Assembly (NCBI GenBank): GCA_000320605.2
Contig: KB445811.1
Span: 186,001-250,000, forward strand
Direction: 5' to 3'
Length of the DNA: 64,000 bases
Source: Gelatoporia subvermispora B
Lineage: Eukaryota > Basidiomycota > Agaricomycetes > Polyporales > Gelatoporiaceae
The translations under genes were made by a program, and so were the position numbers. Under the pieces are notes generated by a model. It saw nothing but the letters and a program-made list of their open reading frames with translations, had not been told where the DNA came from and ran no database searches. Positions within the stretch are counted from its first letter, which is position 1; the number at the start of each line of letters is the position of its first letter. Shown here one piece after another: positions 35,901 through 49,377 of this stretch.

Positions 35901-38900
35901 CTAGTGCCGGAGCTCTCCTACATCGTCATCCGAGTCGCTGTCATGGTCCCCCCACGTCGTTTCCTCCGGTAGCGCGATCACCCCCGAGCCATAATCAAAG
36001 CTCAGCCGATGGCTCAAGGGTGGGTTCGCCGCGCCGCCCGCCGCTTGCGTCCGACCTGTGTCCGACCACGGGTTCGCATGCGCGTCCCCCGACGTGTCCT
36101 GCGTGACAATTGGACTCGACGTCGTCGTCGCAGGTGTGCTTGCCGATGCACCACTGGGTGTGCTCTGGGTGCCGTTGGTGTGGATCTTGCTGTACCTCTT
36201 CCGAAGCGTGAGTACGACCGCGGAATCGCGCGTGTCACGTCGGGTCACGGTGGTGCCATCTCCGTCGCGCTGTTTCTTCCGGGGCAGCCATGGCGTTGGG
36301 AGGATGCCGTTGAGCGCAGGGTGGCCGTAGCGTCGCTTGCCCGTGCTGATCGGTGTCGATGGTCATCAGCGTCAATAGAAGGGACCCGGGGCAGGGTTAG
36401 GACCTACTTGAGTACACCGCCGTACCAGTTCGCCATTGGAGGCTGCGACTACGGGCACCGTGAGCATATGCATCTCGGGAAATGGTATGTACGTACGTAG
36501 TCAGTCCGCTCGTCCTCCGGCGCCACGTAGAGTACCTCATCGTTTTGAGCATATCTCCGGCGATTAAGATTGCTATATGGCGCAGTTGGTCATTAGTCCA
36601 GCAAGGGACAACAGGGGCGCGGTTGAAACTCACCTCTGGGACCAGCTAACAGGGTGTACGGAACGCAGCCGCACAACATCGGCCGAGTCCTCGCCTCTCT
36701 CGACTTCGTAAATTGAGCTCAGATTCACAAACTGGCTAAGCGGGCGGTAGCGCTTGTATGTTGACCATGACCACAGCAGTGTCCCCGCCAGTAACGGCGC
36801 TATGAGAGACGAACACACATATGCCTTCTTCAGGATGAAGATGCCTGTCATGAAAACGTTGAATATTACGACGCCCCAAATCAGCCGGACGAATGTTATT
36901 GGCCATGCTTGTCCCTGAGACTCGTAGGGCTTGTAAAACACTGTGGATACTTAGCTGCCAGACCAGAGTGTCACCGGACGGGTGCGTACCAAATAGCAGC
37001 TTGTACTTGTACACGAGATAAGCTACGCCGAAGTAGACGGCGCCAAAGATCAGAATCAGCGGCTGGATGACGCTGTAGAGCAGCGTAATGACGAAGATCA
37101 GGATAGACTGCGGATAGACAGCGCCGTAATTGATCATTGGCGGTGCGTTGAGTTCAGCGTAATCTGGGGAAGCGACTATGGTCAGCTACGAGACATATCC
37201 CTACACAGATCTGTTTCACCTCGAGGCGTTCTAGTGATAAACATTCTATACAACAGCCGTGGCACAAGAACACCAAGGTTCAAGATCTGCAATGGCATAA
37301 TGCCGAGACCTATCCAAGGATGAGCATCATTTGTGACAGGCCTGTAAAACTGATCCTCACCTTGCAGAATTACATATGATAGGAAGAAATGTCTGGAGCA
37401 AGCGTGAGAATCAACAATTATTGTGGCACGCATTCGGACATCACCTGGCTTGACCAGCAGCAAGGGCATCGGCGAGCTTCTCGACACCTTTTGCGGGAGA
37501 ACTAGCAAGGTCGCGCACGAGTTGCCAGTACGTACTTGCCAATAAGAATATGAAAACAACGTTGACAAGCAAGAAGAGGAAGTATCTGCTTCGAAGTTAG
37601 CAGGGACTCTGACAGGATATGCGTTGGAGATCGAGTCACTTTTTCATCAGCGAGTACTCGATCCAACTACGAGCCGGGAACCCCTGAATATATGTCAAGC
37701 CTGATGGGGAGCAACGATTAGCTGTTAGGCCACGACTAGCGTACTTCTCACGTACCTTCGAGCAAAAGCGGTAGAGTAGCGTTGAGTGAGATCATCGCAA
37801 CAGAGGGCAAGGAGTTCTGTACGATAGCGCGAATTTGCTGGTTCCTGTCGATCAGCTCGCCTAGCCAAGGCATCGTCTTTTTGATCTCTTTGTAACTCAG
37901 CAGACTCGCGAGGCCTGTGATCGGGATGAGCCAGAAGAACAGCAGGAGACCCATTGCAGCGAAAACGATCCACTCGCGCACGACGAGGGACGTCGGCGAG
38001 TGGCTCACGGCAGACCAGATGATGTCACGCGGCTCGGGAGCGGGGTGAGCTAGGCATTCCGACGGGCTGGGTGCCAGCACGGATTGTGTCGCGATTTGCT
38101 GTGGGGAGGTCGCACGAGTAAGCGGTGGATATCGTGGGGAAGAGAAAACGCGGAGGACATACAGCACTAGACATCTTATCGAACGTCACGAACGCGACAT
38201 GCGTTGCCTTGAACTTGCCCGACCGGCGGCGCTTCCGGACCATCTCGTCCGCCTCCTTGAAGCGCTCCTGCAGGTGGTCGATCGCGTCTGTCGACGGCTT
38301 GAACCAGCTCAGGCGCAGCGTTGGACGCCTGCGGCCCGGGATCTCGGCCTGCGCTTCCACGGCTGCGCCGTCCGCCTGTGTGCCTGGCGCGCCGTTTTGC
38401 GTCTGTGGCTGGGGGAGCTGGCGGCCGTCCACAACGCACGGGTTACCCATGTACTTGACCCAGGCCTCCTCGAGCTTCTTGAGTGCCTCGGTGCGCTTGT
38501 CGAGCAGGCGCTTCAGCGATGCGACTTCCCTGCACACACTCACGCTCTCGACCTGCATGCCCATGTGCTCGAAATAGTCCTGCAGCGCGCGCTCCGCGCG
38601 TAGCTGCGGTGGCAAATGCGTGATCATCACTGTGCGCGCGGCGACGGAGTGCACGAGCTCGAGCGAGAAGAGCTGCCGTGCCCGGATGTACCGCTTGTAG
38701 TTCTTGTGGATGAAGTACAGAGAGAGGATCGTGAAGAGGTAGGTGAAGAGGAGGTGCACGGATAGGTACGAATTGGCGTCGCTGATGAGGTCTAGCCAGT
38801 CGCTCCCTGGAGAAGAGGGAGATGGGGAGGATGGTGGAGGTGCGGGATCGAGTGCTGTGATGTTACGCCAGCCTCCGTCATCATCGCTCCCGTCACCAAT

Positions 38901-39792
38901 ATCAATGTTATTCTTCGCACATATGAGTACAAGGCTGAAAGCATATGACTGAGACAAACCTTCAAATTGATCGGCATCAAAATGAGCACTGCGAAGACGG
39001 AGCAGGTCGAGAATAGCCAGAAGGACATTTTGTAGAAGCTGAGTAGCTGATAATTATAAGTCAGCATCAGCAATGTGGACGATCGAGGTGATGTGTAGCA
39101 GAAAAATTCTCAAAATCTAAGGCATATTTCTGAATGTAGATTCGTGCTCATAGCAATGCCGGAGTCGCATTTTGCACTTGCGCCTGACGAGGCTGAACTG
39201 CTCTCAGAGGGGTGATTGCGGCATAGCAAAGTGAGCAACAACAGTTCTGGCCCGTCCCGCGTTTGCAGAATCGCTCGGGCTCCCCGGACAGGATTGTGCG
39301 GCAATTGTCGTTCACTCCAGCTAACACAAGAACGTAATGGCAGCACCGAGAGACTCACCACAGCGGCATCGAGCCCCACTATCTGTAGAACAGCAAACTC
39401 CGAGGTCCGTATTGTGGGTATGATCCATCCGAAGAAACTTTGATTGCTATGGGCCTCATGCGGCGAGAAGCCTAAGCACGATGTAACAATAAGTCAATTA
39501 CGGCAACAACTGCAGACCTGTAGCATCACCTTTGAGCTTGGTCCGCGGAGCGTACACGAGTGGCCATCTGGTGCGGCAGTAAGAGAACAGGAGGAACGAA
39601 ACGACGCCTATCGTTGTCGAGAGGGTAAGCTGAGTGGTGAACCAAGGTCCCTCAAACTTGTCTACAGATCCACATATCGTCAGAGCGTGTGCAGCAACTA
39701 GTACATTAGGTCGGCGCACATGTCGGAGGCGTCCCCGGAGGCAAACCGCCAGGCTCGTCGTCATAAGCCCAGAGGGCCTTGTACATGGTCAT
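35901..39792 (-). CDS. CSC1/OSCA-like calcium-permeable channel (RSN1_7TM family)
   Basis: A many-exon gene of roughly 1,000 residues. It starts MTMYKALWAYDDEPGG at 39792 (exon 39720-39792), then 39531-39661 with FEGPWFTTQLTLSTTIGVVS, the first membrane segment. The second and third segments follow (MSFWLFSTCSVFAVLILMPI; SYLSVHLLFTYLFTILSLYF). Next comes the long cytosolic PHM7-type domain (RTVMITHLPPQLRAERALQD to ATHVAFVTFDKM), and then the RSN1_7TM core: EWIVFAAMGLLLFFWLIPIT, LGIMPLQILNLGVLVPRLLY, ILIFVITLLYSVIQPLILIF and FVRLIWGVVIFNVFMTGIFI. The acidic C-terminal tail ends VGELRH. Family members are osmotically or mechanically gated cation channels of the plasma membrane or endomembranes. 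Membership is certain; ion selectivity is inferred. Small internal exons may be placed a few bases off. Confidence 0.88.
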
Positions 39793-40067
39793 AAGTGGGG
39801 CGTTAATCCAAGAGACAGACATTCAGAGTGTACAGAAGCTTTTCAGGGTATCGCAGTCATAAAAATGGGGAGTGCGGGATGGGCACGAGATGCGAGGAGG
39901 GCGCAAGAAGCGAGCGGGTCGCGCGCCGCGACGCGTCGAGACTGCGCGCCTCCCCTGCGGCCCGAGTCTCCACGCGCCAGCCACACCGACATACATACTG
40001 GATGTGATCATGCAGAACACGACATGTAACGAATGTTCCCGGCGCAGACAAAAGGTGACTTTGACAT

Positions 40068-41614
40068 CTACTCAGAGAGAAGCTCCTCTAACTGTTCCGT
40101 ACTGTGTTTCTGCGAAAGAGCATCCAAAATGTCCCGCAACCCTTCACCCTCCATGACCGATAGCAAGTTCATGACTGACAAGCCCAGCCGGTGATCCGTG
40201 ACGCGGTCCTATTATACATGAGAATTCGCTCAGAAACAAACGGATGGTGCTGGTACATACTTGCGCATAGTTGTATGTCCGCACTTTCTCGCTCCGGTCC
40301 ACGCTGCGCACGAGTTTGTTACGCACAGCACGCTTCTGCGCACTCTCCTCGGCGAGCTTGCGGTCCATCAGACGAGCTCTCAGGACTTGGAATGCTCGGC
40401 GCTTGTTCTGGCGTACACATAAGTAGGGTAAGCCCGGCATGCACGTATGATACTCGAGCGGACTGACCTGATGTTGACTCCGCTCGTCCTGCATCGAGAC
40501 GGTGATACCGGTAGGTTCGTGTGTGAGACGAACGGCAGACTCGGTTTTGTTGACGTGCTGGGTTCGTGGTATGAACAAGTGAGTAGCCTGTACCAATGAT
40601 GTCTAAGAGACCCGATATCATACCTGCCCGCCGGCTCCGCGCGCACGCATCACCTCAAGTTTCACGTCGCTCATCTTGAACAACTCCTCATCCTTCCCAG
40701 CATCTGCATCTTCAGAGGTGGGCAGAACCTACGTAGTACACCTCAGTGCCGCTCAAATGGTATGGCGCACAGACCTACCAGGACAGCCACTGTGCTTGTG
40801 TGCACCCTCCCGTTAGATTCTGTCGCAGGCACTCGCTGCACGCGATGGACGCCGCTCTCCCAACGGAGAACATCGTATGCGCCCTCGCCCTTGATCTCCA
40901 TGATCGCGTCCTTGACACCGCCGTTTTCTGTCTCGTTGCGACTGAGAACCGATGCCTTCCATTCGTACATGTCCGCCACCCGGAGATACATGCGCATGAC
41001 CTCGCCTAGGAAGAGCGATGACTCAGAACCGCCGACACCGGACCGCAGCTCTACCAGCGCAGACATCTGTGCTGTAGTCGACGAGGGGACGACCAGGCGC
41101 GGCAAGGTGGTTTCTACCATCTTGGTGAGCTCCTCTGTGAGCGAGGCGTGCTCCTCCTCGGCCAGCGCACGCATTGCGGGATCAGAATCGCTGAGAAGCG
41201 AGGCAGTTTCCTTCAGAGCCTACTGAACACGACGTAAACCGGAACCCAGGGAGAGGTATGGAGTAGACACGGACCTCTGCGGCCTGCATCCAGCTTTTCC
41301 ATGCATCCTGCAGCTGTTCTAGCTCTTTGACCTTCTTCGAGCGCGCTATATCTTCTGCGGATGAGGCATAGTCCTTTGGTGCCTAAATGAGAGGTGGTTT
41401 AGTGAACGTTGCCCCCATTTGACGTCGCATGTACCTCGAGTAGCAAGTTGTCTCGTTCCTGCAATTTCCGTCTGACGAGCTGTACTATCGGCGCATTGTC
41501 GAGGTCGTTAAATGTGTTCTGTTTCACAGAGAATGCCCTTGTGTTCGATGTATAGCGTAGGGCAGAGAGCGTACGATTAAGATGCGGCCGAAGGTGGCGG
41601 GAAAGCGTGAACAT
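40068..41614 (-). CDS. MRF1: mitochondrial peptide chain release factor 1
   Basis: Class I release factor that reads UAA and UAG in mitochondria and hydrolyses peptidyl-tRNA. The N-terminus ([20 protein letters not shown]) is a clear mitochondrial presequence; exon 1 is 41435-41614. Downstream come the helical domain 1 ([15 protein letters not shown]), domain 2 ([50 protein letters not shown]) and the catalytic loop [20 protein letters not shown] with its GGQ. An intron falls exactly between the GGQ and HVN codons. The C-terminal domain ([30 protein letters not shown]) ends LEELLSE at 40068. It runs tandem with the CSC1-like gene and divergently from WDR59. Confidence 0.92.
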
Positions 41615-41815
41615 GGACTAGAAACAGAGTCGCTGGGCGTTCAAGCCGATCTTTGGATGGGCGGCCCGGAGGAGGTTGGCGGCGTCGAGCCATCCTCTGT
41701 TCTTTACCTCACTCGCCTGCACGCAGCCTCGATTTTTGCTCGGCTCTGGCGTCTTGTCTGCGTCTGAGATGTAACTGCACAGCTGCTAGCGAGACCCTTA
41801 TATCAGCTCTGCAGC
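41615..41815. promoter_or_regulatory. shared divergent promoter, MRF1 and WDR59
   Basis: Only 201 bases separate the two divergent start codons, so one short promoter region must serve both. No distinct element is recognised. Confidence 0.5.
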
Positions 41816-44800
41816 ATGTCGTCCCGGAAGAAGTCTATGGATATGCAGGAGCCGCACTCTCCTGACCAGGGCAGCAACTTGCGCCGCAGCCTTCAGATTG
41901 ATATGAAGGCACTCGTCGGTGATGCTGTCGGAAACGTAAGCTTTCTTTCTGGTGCTTGGAAACGAGATGTGGGATATCTGGTCTCTTGTGGCTTTCTCCC
42001 GGCTTATGTGCGAGGTCGGTTCTACCTGCGGCGCCCTGTGATTCTCGTCCATCCCGTGTGCAGTGATTCTGGGACTTAGCCACGGCCTCTCTAGAGATCT
42101 CAGATGTCTTTTACTGGTGGATCCTGGTCTTACGCATGCCTATAGATGAGCATAAGCCCCGGCAGTCGCGACGTAGTCCTGGCCGCGTAAGTAACCATGA
42201 CAAGGTTCCAGGTGTTCAGAGGCTGAGCTATACTAGACGGAAGGGACTGTTTATCATCGACTTAGAAGCACCTCTCAATGTCCCCCGGTTCGTTCCATGT
42301 CAGAACATTCGATAATTTTGGGTTCTAAGACTTGCGCAGCTTCCTACCTCAGGGCGGCACATGGGATGTCGCCGACGTACAGTGGAACCCGCACCAGGCC
42401 CGCGGAGAGTACATCGTTTCAACTTCAGGCGAAAAGCTGTATGTGCAATTCTGACATAAGTTTACCTTTACTGAGCTGCCGTTAGACTCATATGGAACTT
42501 GCTCCTGGCCGGCAAGACATCTATTCAACATGTCCTGAAGTCTCACTATCGTGCGATTACGGATATCAACTGGCACACCACAGATCCAGATGTTGTAGTT
42601 AGCACTGGTATAGATTCGTGGCTCTGGGCATGGGATCTGCGGACTCCAGAGAAGCCAATAATGGGTGTGCCCTCGTGATACCGTCATTATATGTGTGCAT
42701 AGACTTACTCTAGTCGGATAGGACTATGTGATTTCAATTGTGAGGAACAACTTCCTGCGTCTTCGTTCAGTGTTGACGACGTCCTTTAGCTGCTGGAACG
42801 CAGGTAAAATGGAATCGGCTTGACGGCAATATTCTAGCCTCGTCACATCTCGATACTGTGCTCATCTGGGATCGACGGGTGAGTATAATTCCAAGGTTAT
42901 CAACAGTAATTTACTGACGAGAATTAGAAAGGATCATTGCCACTGTCCAGGATCCCCGCTCATTCGGCAAAGATATACGGCATAGACTGGTCGCATGATA
43001 GACGAAATGAGATCGTGACCTGTTCCCTCGACAAAACGATTAAGATCTGGGATACCCAGACCTCCGAAGCCAAAGTTACGATCGACACCACATACCCAGT
43101 GTGGCGTGCTCGAGATCTGCCGTTCGGGCAGGGAGTACTCTCGCTGCCCCAACGAGGCGAGACGACGCTCGAGATGTGGGCGCATGATGATCCTGAGAGT
43201 CCTATTGAGACTTTCGCAGGTCATACAGACGTCGTGAAAGAGTTTGTGTGGCGCAGAGGGGGCCCAGGTATGTGCAGTTCAAACCTTTGTGCGAACGAAC
43301 GTGGTATGGACGCCTTTTGCACAGAGGGACTCGACTTCCAGCTCATAACCTGGTCGAAAGACAAGACCTTGCGGTTCTGGCCCGTTAGTCCAGAAATCAT
43401 GCAGGTACGCACTGACACGCATGGCCACAGCACAACGCTCTCAATTACTGTATCGTCCCGCAGAAAGCTGGCGCGGCGCCCAAGGCCCGCGCAGAAGCGA
43501 CCGATGCAGATCACCGCTCGTTCAGCCATCCGCCAATCGGGATGGACCCGCCGCCTGCGGTGTCCGCGCCTGTGGGCAACCGCGCGATCCTCGCCGAGGT
43601 GCGCGCCCCGTTCCCGATGCGCCCCCCACGCACGAGCGCGTCGCTTCTCGCGCAGCTGCACGGCGGCAAGCGCGACTCGTCCAGCGGCCGCTCCGTGCCG
43701 CAGTCCCCGCTCGGCTCGAACCCTATCCCGATCACCCAGCGCAAGGGCGGCACGATGACCCGCGGGCTCGGCGGCGGCCGCTCTGCCCAGATTACGGCGT
43801 ATGCGTGGTTGTCAAGCGTGAAGGTCGGCGGGAAGAGGGAGAGCAGCTCGAATCGCGGGAGTGTAGGCGAGAGTGGGACGTTGTCGCGACGAGCGTCGAG
43901 GTCGCGGGCGCCGTCTGCGGCGAGCGGCCCCCTCTCGCAAGTAGCATCTGCGCTTGATATGACCATAGACAGTAGGGCGACCAGTAGTGATGGGATCGCG
44001 GCGGAGGATATCAGCGAAAGCTTGCAAGATGAGTGAGTGGAGGCGCGACTCGCTTGCGGTATCGTGTCTGAGATGGTGTTTGCTAGGATCACGTCTGCAG
44101 TGAACAAGCTGGCGACCTCAAAGGTTAAGCTCGAAAAGGTTGGTTAGAGTCTGCAGAGATTACGACATGTCTCAACTGCTGTTCCCCCACAGGCTGAGCT
44201 GACGCGTCGGCGAACGTGTACTTTTGGTCTGCACGGTCCATGGGGCGAGTCGACATCCGTCTTCATTCGCATCACTTTCGCCTTCCCCCGAGACTATCCC
44301 CACGCCGGCGAGGTGCCCACTGTAGACCTCGAGCGCAACCCGCTCATTTCAATGAAGACGCACGCGTCAATTCTCCGGCACCTCCGCAAGATCATCCACC
44401 AACAACAGGGCCCCTGCCTCGAGCGGTGCCTCCGCTTCCTGCTCTTCGGCGACGAGGACAGCCAGGCTGGACGGCACATCAGCATGGAGTCCTCGTCCGA
44501 AGAGGACGACGACGATATGCCTGTGGTCAGCAAGCCGAAGGAGCGCGCGTTCCCTGCGTTGCGGAGCGACAAGAATCTGGCAGAGCCCCGCACGTCGCAG
44601 GGCGTGTTCGGGCCCACGGGTGCGCTGCGTCTCTTCATGTCCACGTTCGTACATGTCCGTACTCACCCAACGATGCCCAGGCGAGCTCGTTTGCTTCTCC
44701 CGCGCGCCGCCGCGCATCATCCGGAACCTCATGCGCGAGATCTCCGTTGCGCCGCCCGCAAACCCCGCCGAACCGTCCGCACACCTCTTCCGCGCGCCGA

Positions 44801-46596
44801 TGCTCCTCTCCGACGCGGTACGCCACCTCGCGGCTGCAGCGCATGACCGTGTGGACGAGATGGCAGCTGCGCGGGCGGCGGACGAGCCGAGCAGCATTCT
44901 GCGCATCGCGACGCACCTCTTCGTCTTCGCGCAGCAGAAGCCGCGCCGCCCGTCTGAGCACGCCGCCCCCGTCCAGAGTGCTGCCGCAAGCTACGCACTG
45001 CTCCCCACGGCGACTGCGCGCAGTACGGTGTTCGTGAGGGATGTGGCGGCTGTCGCAGGCGTGGATGTTGTTGTGGCGGCGAAATATGCGCTGTGCGGGC
45101 ACGATCGGACGAAGATATGCAAAGATAATGCGGAGGTTGCGGAGCAGAACGGAAGGTTCGACCATAAACGGGTGTTTGATATGCTCTCAGTGACATTTGC
45201 GCGGTCATGCGTGGGGGGTGACTCATTGATGTGCCGGGATCGCGAAGAGTCTGTGATGCATGTCTTGATCAAATTGTGAGATCGCATGAGTGAAGTACGT
45301 AGTGACACTGATGACAATTTACAGGTACCGGGAATTCTTGATGGAGAAGGATGTTCAGATGCTCGCTATTATCGCAACATTTCTGCTTCCATATACCCGC
45401 TGTAAGAACGCCAAGTCTTCATTCGTGATTTAGCTGCTCATACTGCATTCTAGTATCGCGAGCATCGAAGATTTGTAATCATGGGCTCACTCCACCTCCC
45501 AAAACATTGCTGTCACGAAAATCCGGGTCAGATTACTTTGACTTCAGCCGCATCAGGAATGGCCGCCAGTCGTCCCATTCTCAGTCTCCTCGAAGACCTC
45601 CCACTACGCCAATCTCGCCTTCGCTGCCCATGCCTCCTGCGTTGCCGTCGCCCTCGTCCTCTAGAGGGTCGTTCTCAAGCATTTTTGCTTCATATACGAT
45701 GAAGCAGTTTGTCATTGGTGGGTTCGATCATCCTGTCTTGAAGTTATCCAGTCAATAACTACGGCATCGTAGGTTCAAGATGTGAGACGGGTAGTTTCAT
45801 GATTCGTGCAGCTGCTAAACATAGTTCTAGCTGGCTACCGACGATCGTCTCCGCTCAGACCGGAGCCTCTTACGAAGTCTTGGTCGGGTAACTACACATC
45901 CCTAGACTCGAGTCCGACTCTGTCCTCTCCAGGGCACGAGCGGCGCCCGACATTCTCGCAAGTTGTTTCGTCTCGTCCATCACGTGACGCGAACAAGAAG
46001 ATCACCTTCCACCCTGTCAAAGAGGAGCGTGGTACGTGTGTCCTCAACGAAATTGAAACAAGCTCAATCTGCCTGCAGAAGAGTCTGCAATACAGACACT
46101 ACAACTGTATAGTCAGTTGGTGTGCCATATACTGGCGTACGCCGAGATGCTCCTCGCGTGGCAGCTTCCGCACAGGAGGAGTGAGCTCTTGAAGCTCGTC
46201 GAGGAGGATCTTGCTGCAGCAGGTCTTACTGCAGTAGTCCTTGACAGTGCTCTGGACTCTGGTCCCATTGGTACGCCAAAAGCTGAAGCATCGCGTTATG
46301 CTAACAATTGCGGAGTAGGCTGCCGGCTGGTGCCCTCTTCGCGCACGCCGAGCCCACCGGGCAAGAGCCAGACACAGACACGCTGCTCTATTTGCCGCCT
46401 GCGTGTTACAGGTGAGGAATATGTGCTCGGCTGGGAGTTGTAACTGAATGTGGTTGTCATAGGGTTGTCGTATACGTGCATGTTGTGTCTGCACATCAGC
46501 CACGTCGCGTGCTGGGAAAAGTGGGTGAACGCGTCGTGTGCGAGCGGGTGCGGGTGCTCGTGCAGCCAGTCTCCGGTGCACGGAGTGTATAGATGA
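41816..46596 (+). CDS. WDR59 / Mtc5 (Sea3), GATOR2/SEACAT subunit
   Basis: A many-exon gene of roughly 1,100 residues starting MSSRKKSMDMQEPHS. The N-terminal WD40 propeller is plain: SISPGSRDVVLAARKGLFII, WDVADVQWNPHQ, SHYRAITDINWHTTDPDVVV, HLDTVLIWDRR, HSAKIYGIDWSHDRRNEIVT, DKTIKIWDTQ, FAGHTDVVKEFVWR, WSKDKTLRFWPV. After a Ser/Arg-rich linker (about 43500-44030) comes an RWD domain (RRTCTFGLHGPWGESTSVFI, RITFAFPRDYPHAGEVPTVD, ILRHLRKIIHQ..GPCLERC). The C-terminus has the Cys/His RING-like zinc site (CSICRLRVTG, CMLCLHISHVACWEKWV, CASGCGCSC). WDR59 works with Seh1L, Sec13, Mios and WDR24 on the vacuole or lysosome, controlling TORC1 through GATOR1. Domain order makes the call firm; some small exons in the middle are approximate. 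Confidence 0.88.
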
Positions 46597-46686
46597 GGTG
46601 TTATGTATTTGTTGTGTATGTATTGTATGAAACGCCGGGGCACGCTGTGCCAAACAGGGCGGGGAGGATAAAACGGGGTTCGCGAA

Positions 46687-48834
46687 ATGGACGCGTCGTG
46701 GCGGGTAAACGCGCCTAACGTGACGATCGACGGCGGGACTATAAATCTCGCTGGCACACTGCTCGACATGGCACAGTCGGTCCTCTCTTCCTCCAACGTC
46801 GCGAGCACCGTCTGCATGTCGTCCTACGCAGTCCGCGTCACAAACACCCCCGCCATCAAGAATGCGCCCTTGATTGGCCTCGCAGAGGGCAATGGCTACT
46901 TCAGCAACCGCCACCTCGCCGCCCTCGTCATCATCGTCCCATGGGTCCTCAAGCGCATGCTCCCCATCGTCAACCGTGGCGGCTTCAAGACGTACATCTT
47001 CATGGTCCTCCTCACCGGCCTCCCCATTACCGTCGCGTACTGGACCGCGATGAGCATTTACGGCCCTCGCAAGAACCAGAAGGTCGTTTACCCCGGTCGC
47101 AGCATTGAGGAATACATCACTATCAACGACCCGGAGCTCAGGCAAAAGTACAATGGCAAGGAGAAGATCCCCATGCAGGTCTTCCACGACGCGTATTTCG
47201 AAGGCAAAATTGACTTCAACGGTGAGCCCAAGCCGTCCGCGACGCGTCGCGCGCGTCTCACTCACTCATGACGTGGCAGGTGATGTGCTCGAGGTTATGG
47301 AGCAGCGCCATGACTGGGCCAAGATGGTCTTCACGCCGGAACTGTTCAAGTATGTCTTGACGCAGCTCGTCCCTGAGGTCATCGTGCACAGCAAGAGCCA
47401 AGATGAGGAGCAGGTCCGGGGTCACTATGATCGTGAGTACTCATCGGGTATCTGTCCCATGCTGTTCTCATTCTGCTGCACCGCCAGGCGGCGACGACTT
47501 TTACGAATGGTGAGCACGTCGCGACGCGTCGTTGTACGCGTGTTGACGCGTTTCTAGGTTCCTGGGCCCGCGCATGATCTACACCTCCGGCATTGTTCGC
47601 GACCTCAGCACTGAGGAGTCGCTCGAGCAGCTCCAGGATAACAAGCTCATCACGGTCTGCGAGAAGGTGGGCGCTCCGCGCGTGCAGCTGAAAGGATTTC
47701 TGATCCATTGTCTTTGTACAGCTCGAACTTACCCCCGAGGATCGTCTCCTTGATGTTGGTTGCGGCTGGGGCACGCTCTCCGCGTTCGCGGCGAAGAACT
47801 ACGGCTGCGAGGTCACCGGTATTACGCTCGGCAAGAACCAAACGAAATTCGGTAACGACCGCATCGCTGCTAACGTCCGTCATGCCGTTCGCCCGCGCTC
47901 GTAACACGTACTGATAATTGTTATATGCAGGGCTGCGACACGAACAAGGCACGAATCCTCTGCATGGATTACCGCGACATCCCCGGCGGCAATGGCGCGT
48001 ACACCAAGATTGTCAGCCTCGAGATGGCCGAGGTACGTGTGTACACGCTCGTGATCAGACGTTTAGCTGATACATGATGTGTAGCACGTCGGTATCCGCC
48101 GCTACGGGGCATTTATGCGTCAGATGTACGACCTCCTCGATGACGACGGTGTCTTCGTCCTCCAGGTCGCTGGTATTCGACCTCACTGGCAATACGAGGA
48201 CCTCATCTGGTGCGCATTCTTGCTTTCGACGCGCATACTAGGTGCCATCCGTATCCGTATTGACATATCACGTGCTCGCGTGCAGGGGCATCTTCATGAA
48301 CAAGTACATCTTCCCGGGTGCTGACGCGTCGTGCTCGCTCGGCTGGGTCGTGAACCAGGTCGAGGCGGCCGGCTTCGAGGTGAAGAACATCGATGTGCTC
48401 GGCGTGCACTACAGCGCGACCATCTGGCGCTGGTACAAGAACTGGATCTCGAACCGCGAGAAGGTCGTCGAGAAGTACGGCGAGCGGTGCGTCCCCTTCC
48501 GTTCGTCCGAGCCTCATTGGACTGTGACTGACACTGCCTCCCAGGTGGTACCGTATCTGGGTGTTCTTCCTCGCGTACTCGACCATCATCAGCCGGTACG
48601 TGTTATTCCATTCGCGTATGTTTACGGCGAGCTGATTGCGCCGTGATATAGACAAGGCTCGGCGTCCGTCTTCCAGCTCACGCTGCACAAGAACCTCAAC
48701 GCATACCCGCGGATCCTCGGCGTGCCCAGCCACGCGTCGATCCACGTTACGCCCCGCGTCGAGATCTCGTATGTCCCTTTAGTACTCCTCAAACGCATCG
48801 TACTGACGGCGCCACTTCCAGTCCTGTGGTCTGA
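46687..48834 (+). CDS. sphingolipid C9-methyltransferase
   Basis: Fungal enzyme that uses S-adenosylmethionine to methylate C9 of the 4,8-sphingadienine base of glucosylceramide at the ER membrane. About 527 residues. Two N-terminal membrane segments (LAALVIIVPWVLKRMLPIV and YIFMVLLTGLPITVAYW) precede a cyclopropane-synthase-like catalytic domain. It contains YDRGDDFYEWFLGPRMIYTS, the SAM-binding LLDVGCGWGTLSAFAA, GITLGKNQTKF, DYRDIPG, EMAEHVGIRRYGAF and FMNKYIFPGAD. The last exon was fixed by a GTATGT donor and an acceptor at 48820-48821, giving the terminus EISPVV. The start is the only ATG in the 90 bases after the WDR59 stop that opens this frame. A second hydrophobic patch (WYRIWVFFLAYSTII) lies near the end, as in the family. 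Confidence 0.92.
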
Positions 48835-49377
48835 TACTGATGCTGATGCTCTGTGGGTTCGCTGTGAGGGTCGCAGCTTGGGTTATCGCTGCTCACTGTC
48901 TCGTCGATGCTGTCGCAGTGCATGTCATCATGTCTATATCAAGCAAGAGTAGTTTAAAACTCATGGGTGTGATCGTGGGATTCACATCCGTGCATGGATA
49001 CTGTACCGTTTCGACCTTTAAGTTCAGCCGCGCCTCCTTGGGCCTGCAATTACTCCAAGTCTCTTCCACGAGCTCTCGGGAAAAATCACGGGAATTGTAG
49101 TGGTAACTCAGGCTCCTGCCCATCCGCCTAAGGGGGTTGAGGGAGCTGCATTCTAAGACTCAACTACATGTCGGTGACGAAACATCAGTAAAATCTCCAT
49201 TTGACTTATAACGTCTTATTTGCCTTTCGAGGTACTTATTGGGCGCTAAAGAAGCAGGAAGACGCCGCTAAGTCCCAAAAAGGTGAATAAGACGTGTTAA
49301 GATAACTCGAGATTTTGCTGATGAAAACATAAGTCACATGACCTCCATGTGCATATCTAGTGCTTTTCACGGGTCTA
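48835..49377. other. spacer at the border of the transposon-rich region
   Basis: 3' flank of the methyltransferase gene. No exon or recognisable repeat. GC content falls from here on. Confidence 0.5.

Noticed and set aside
46099..47265. 388-codon minus-strand frame across the WDR59 end and methyltransferase start
   Set aside because: It overlaps two clear plus-strand genes and has no motif of its own.
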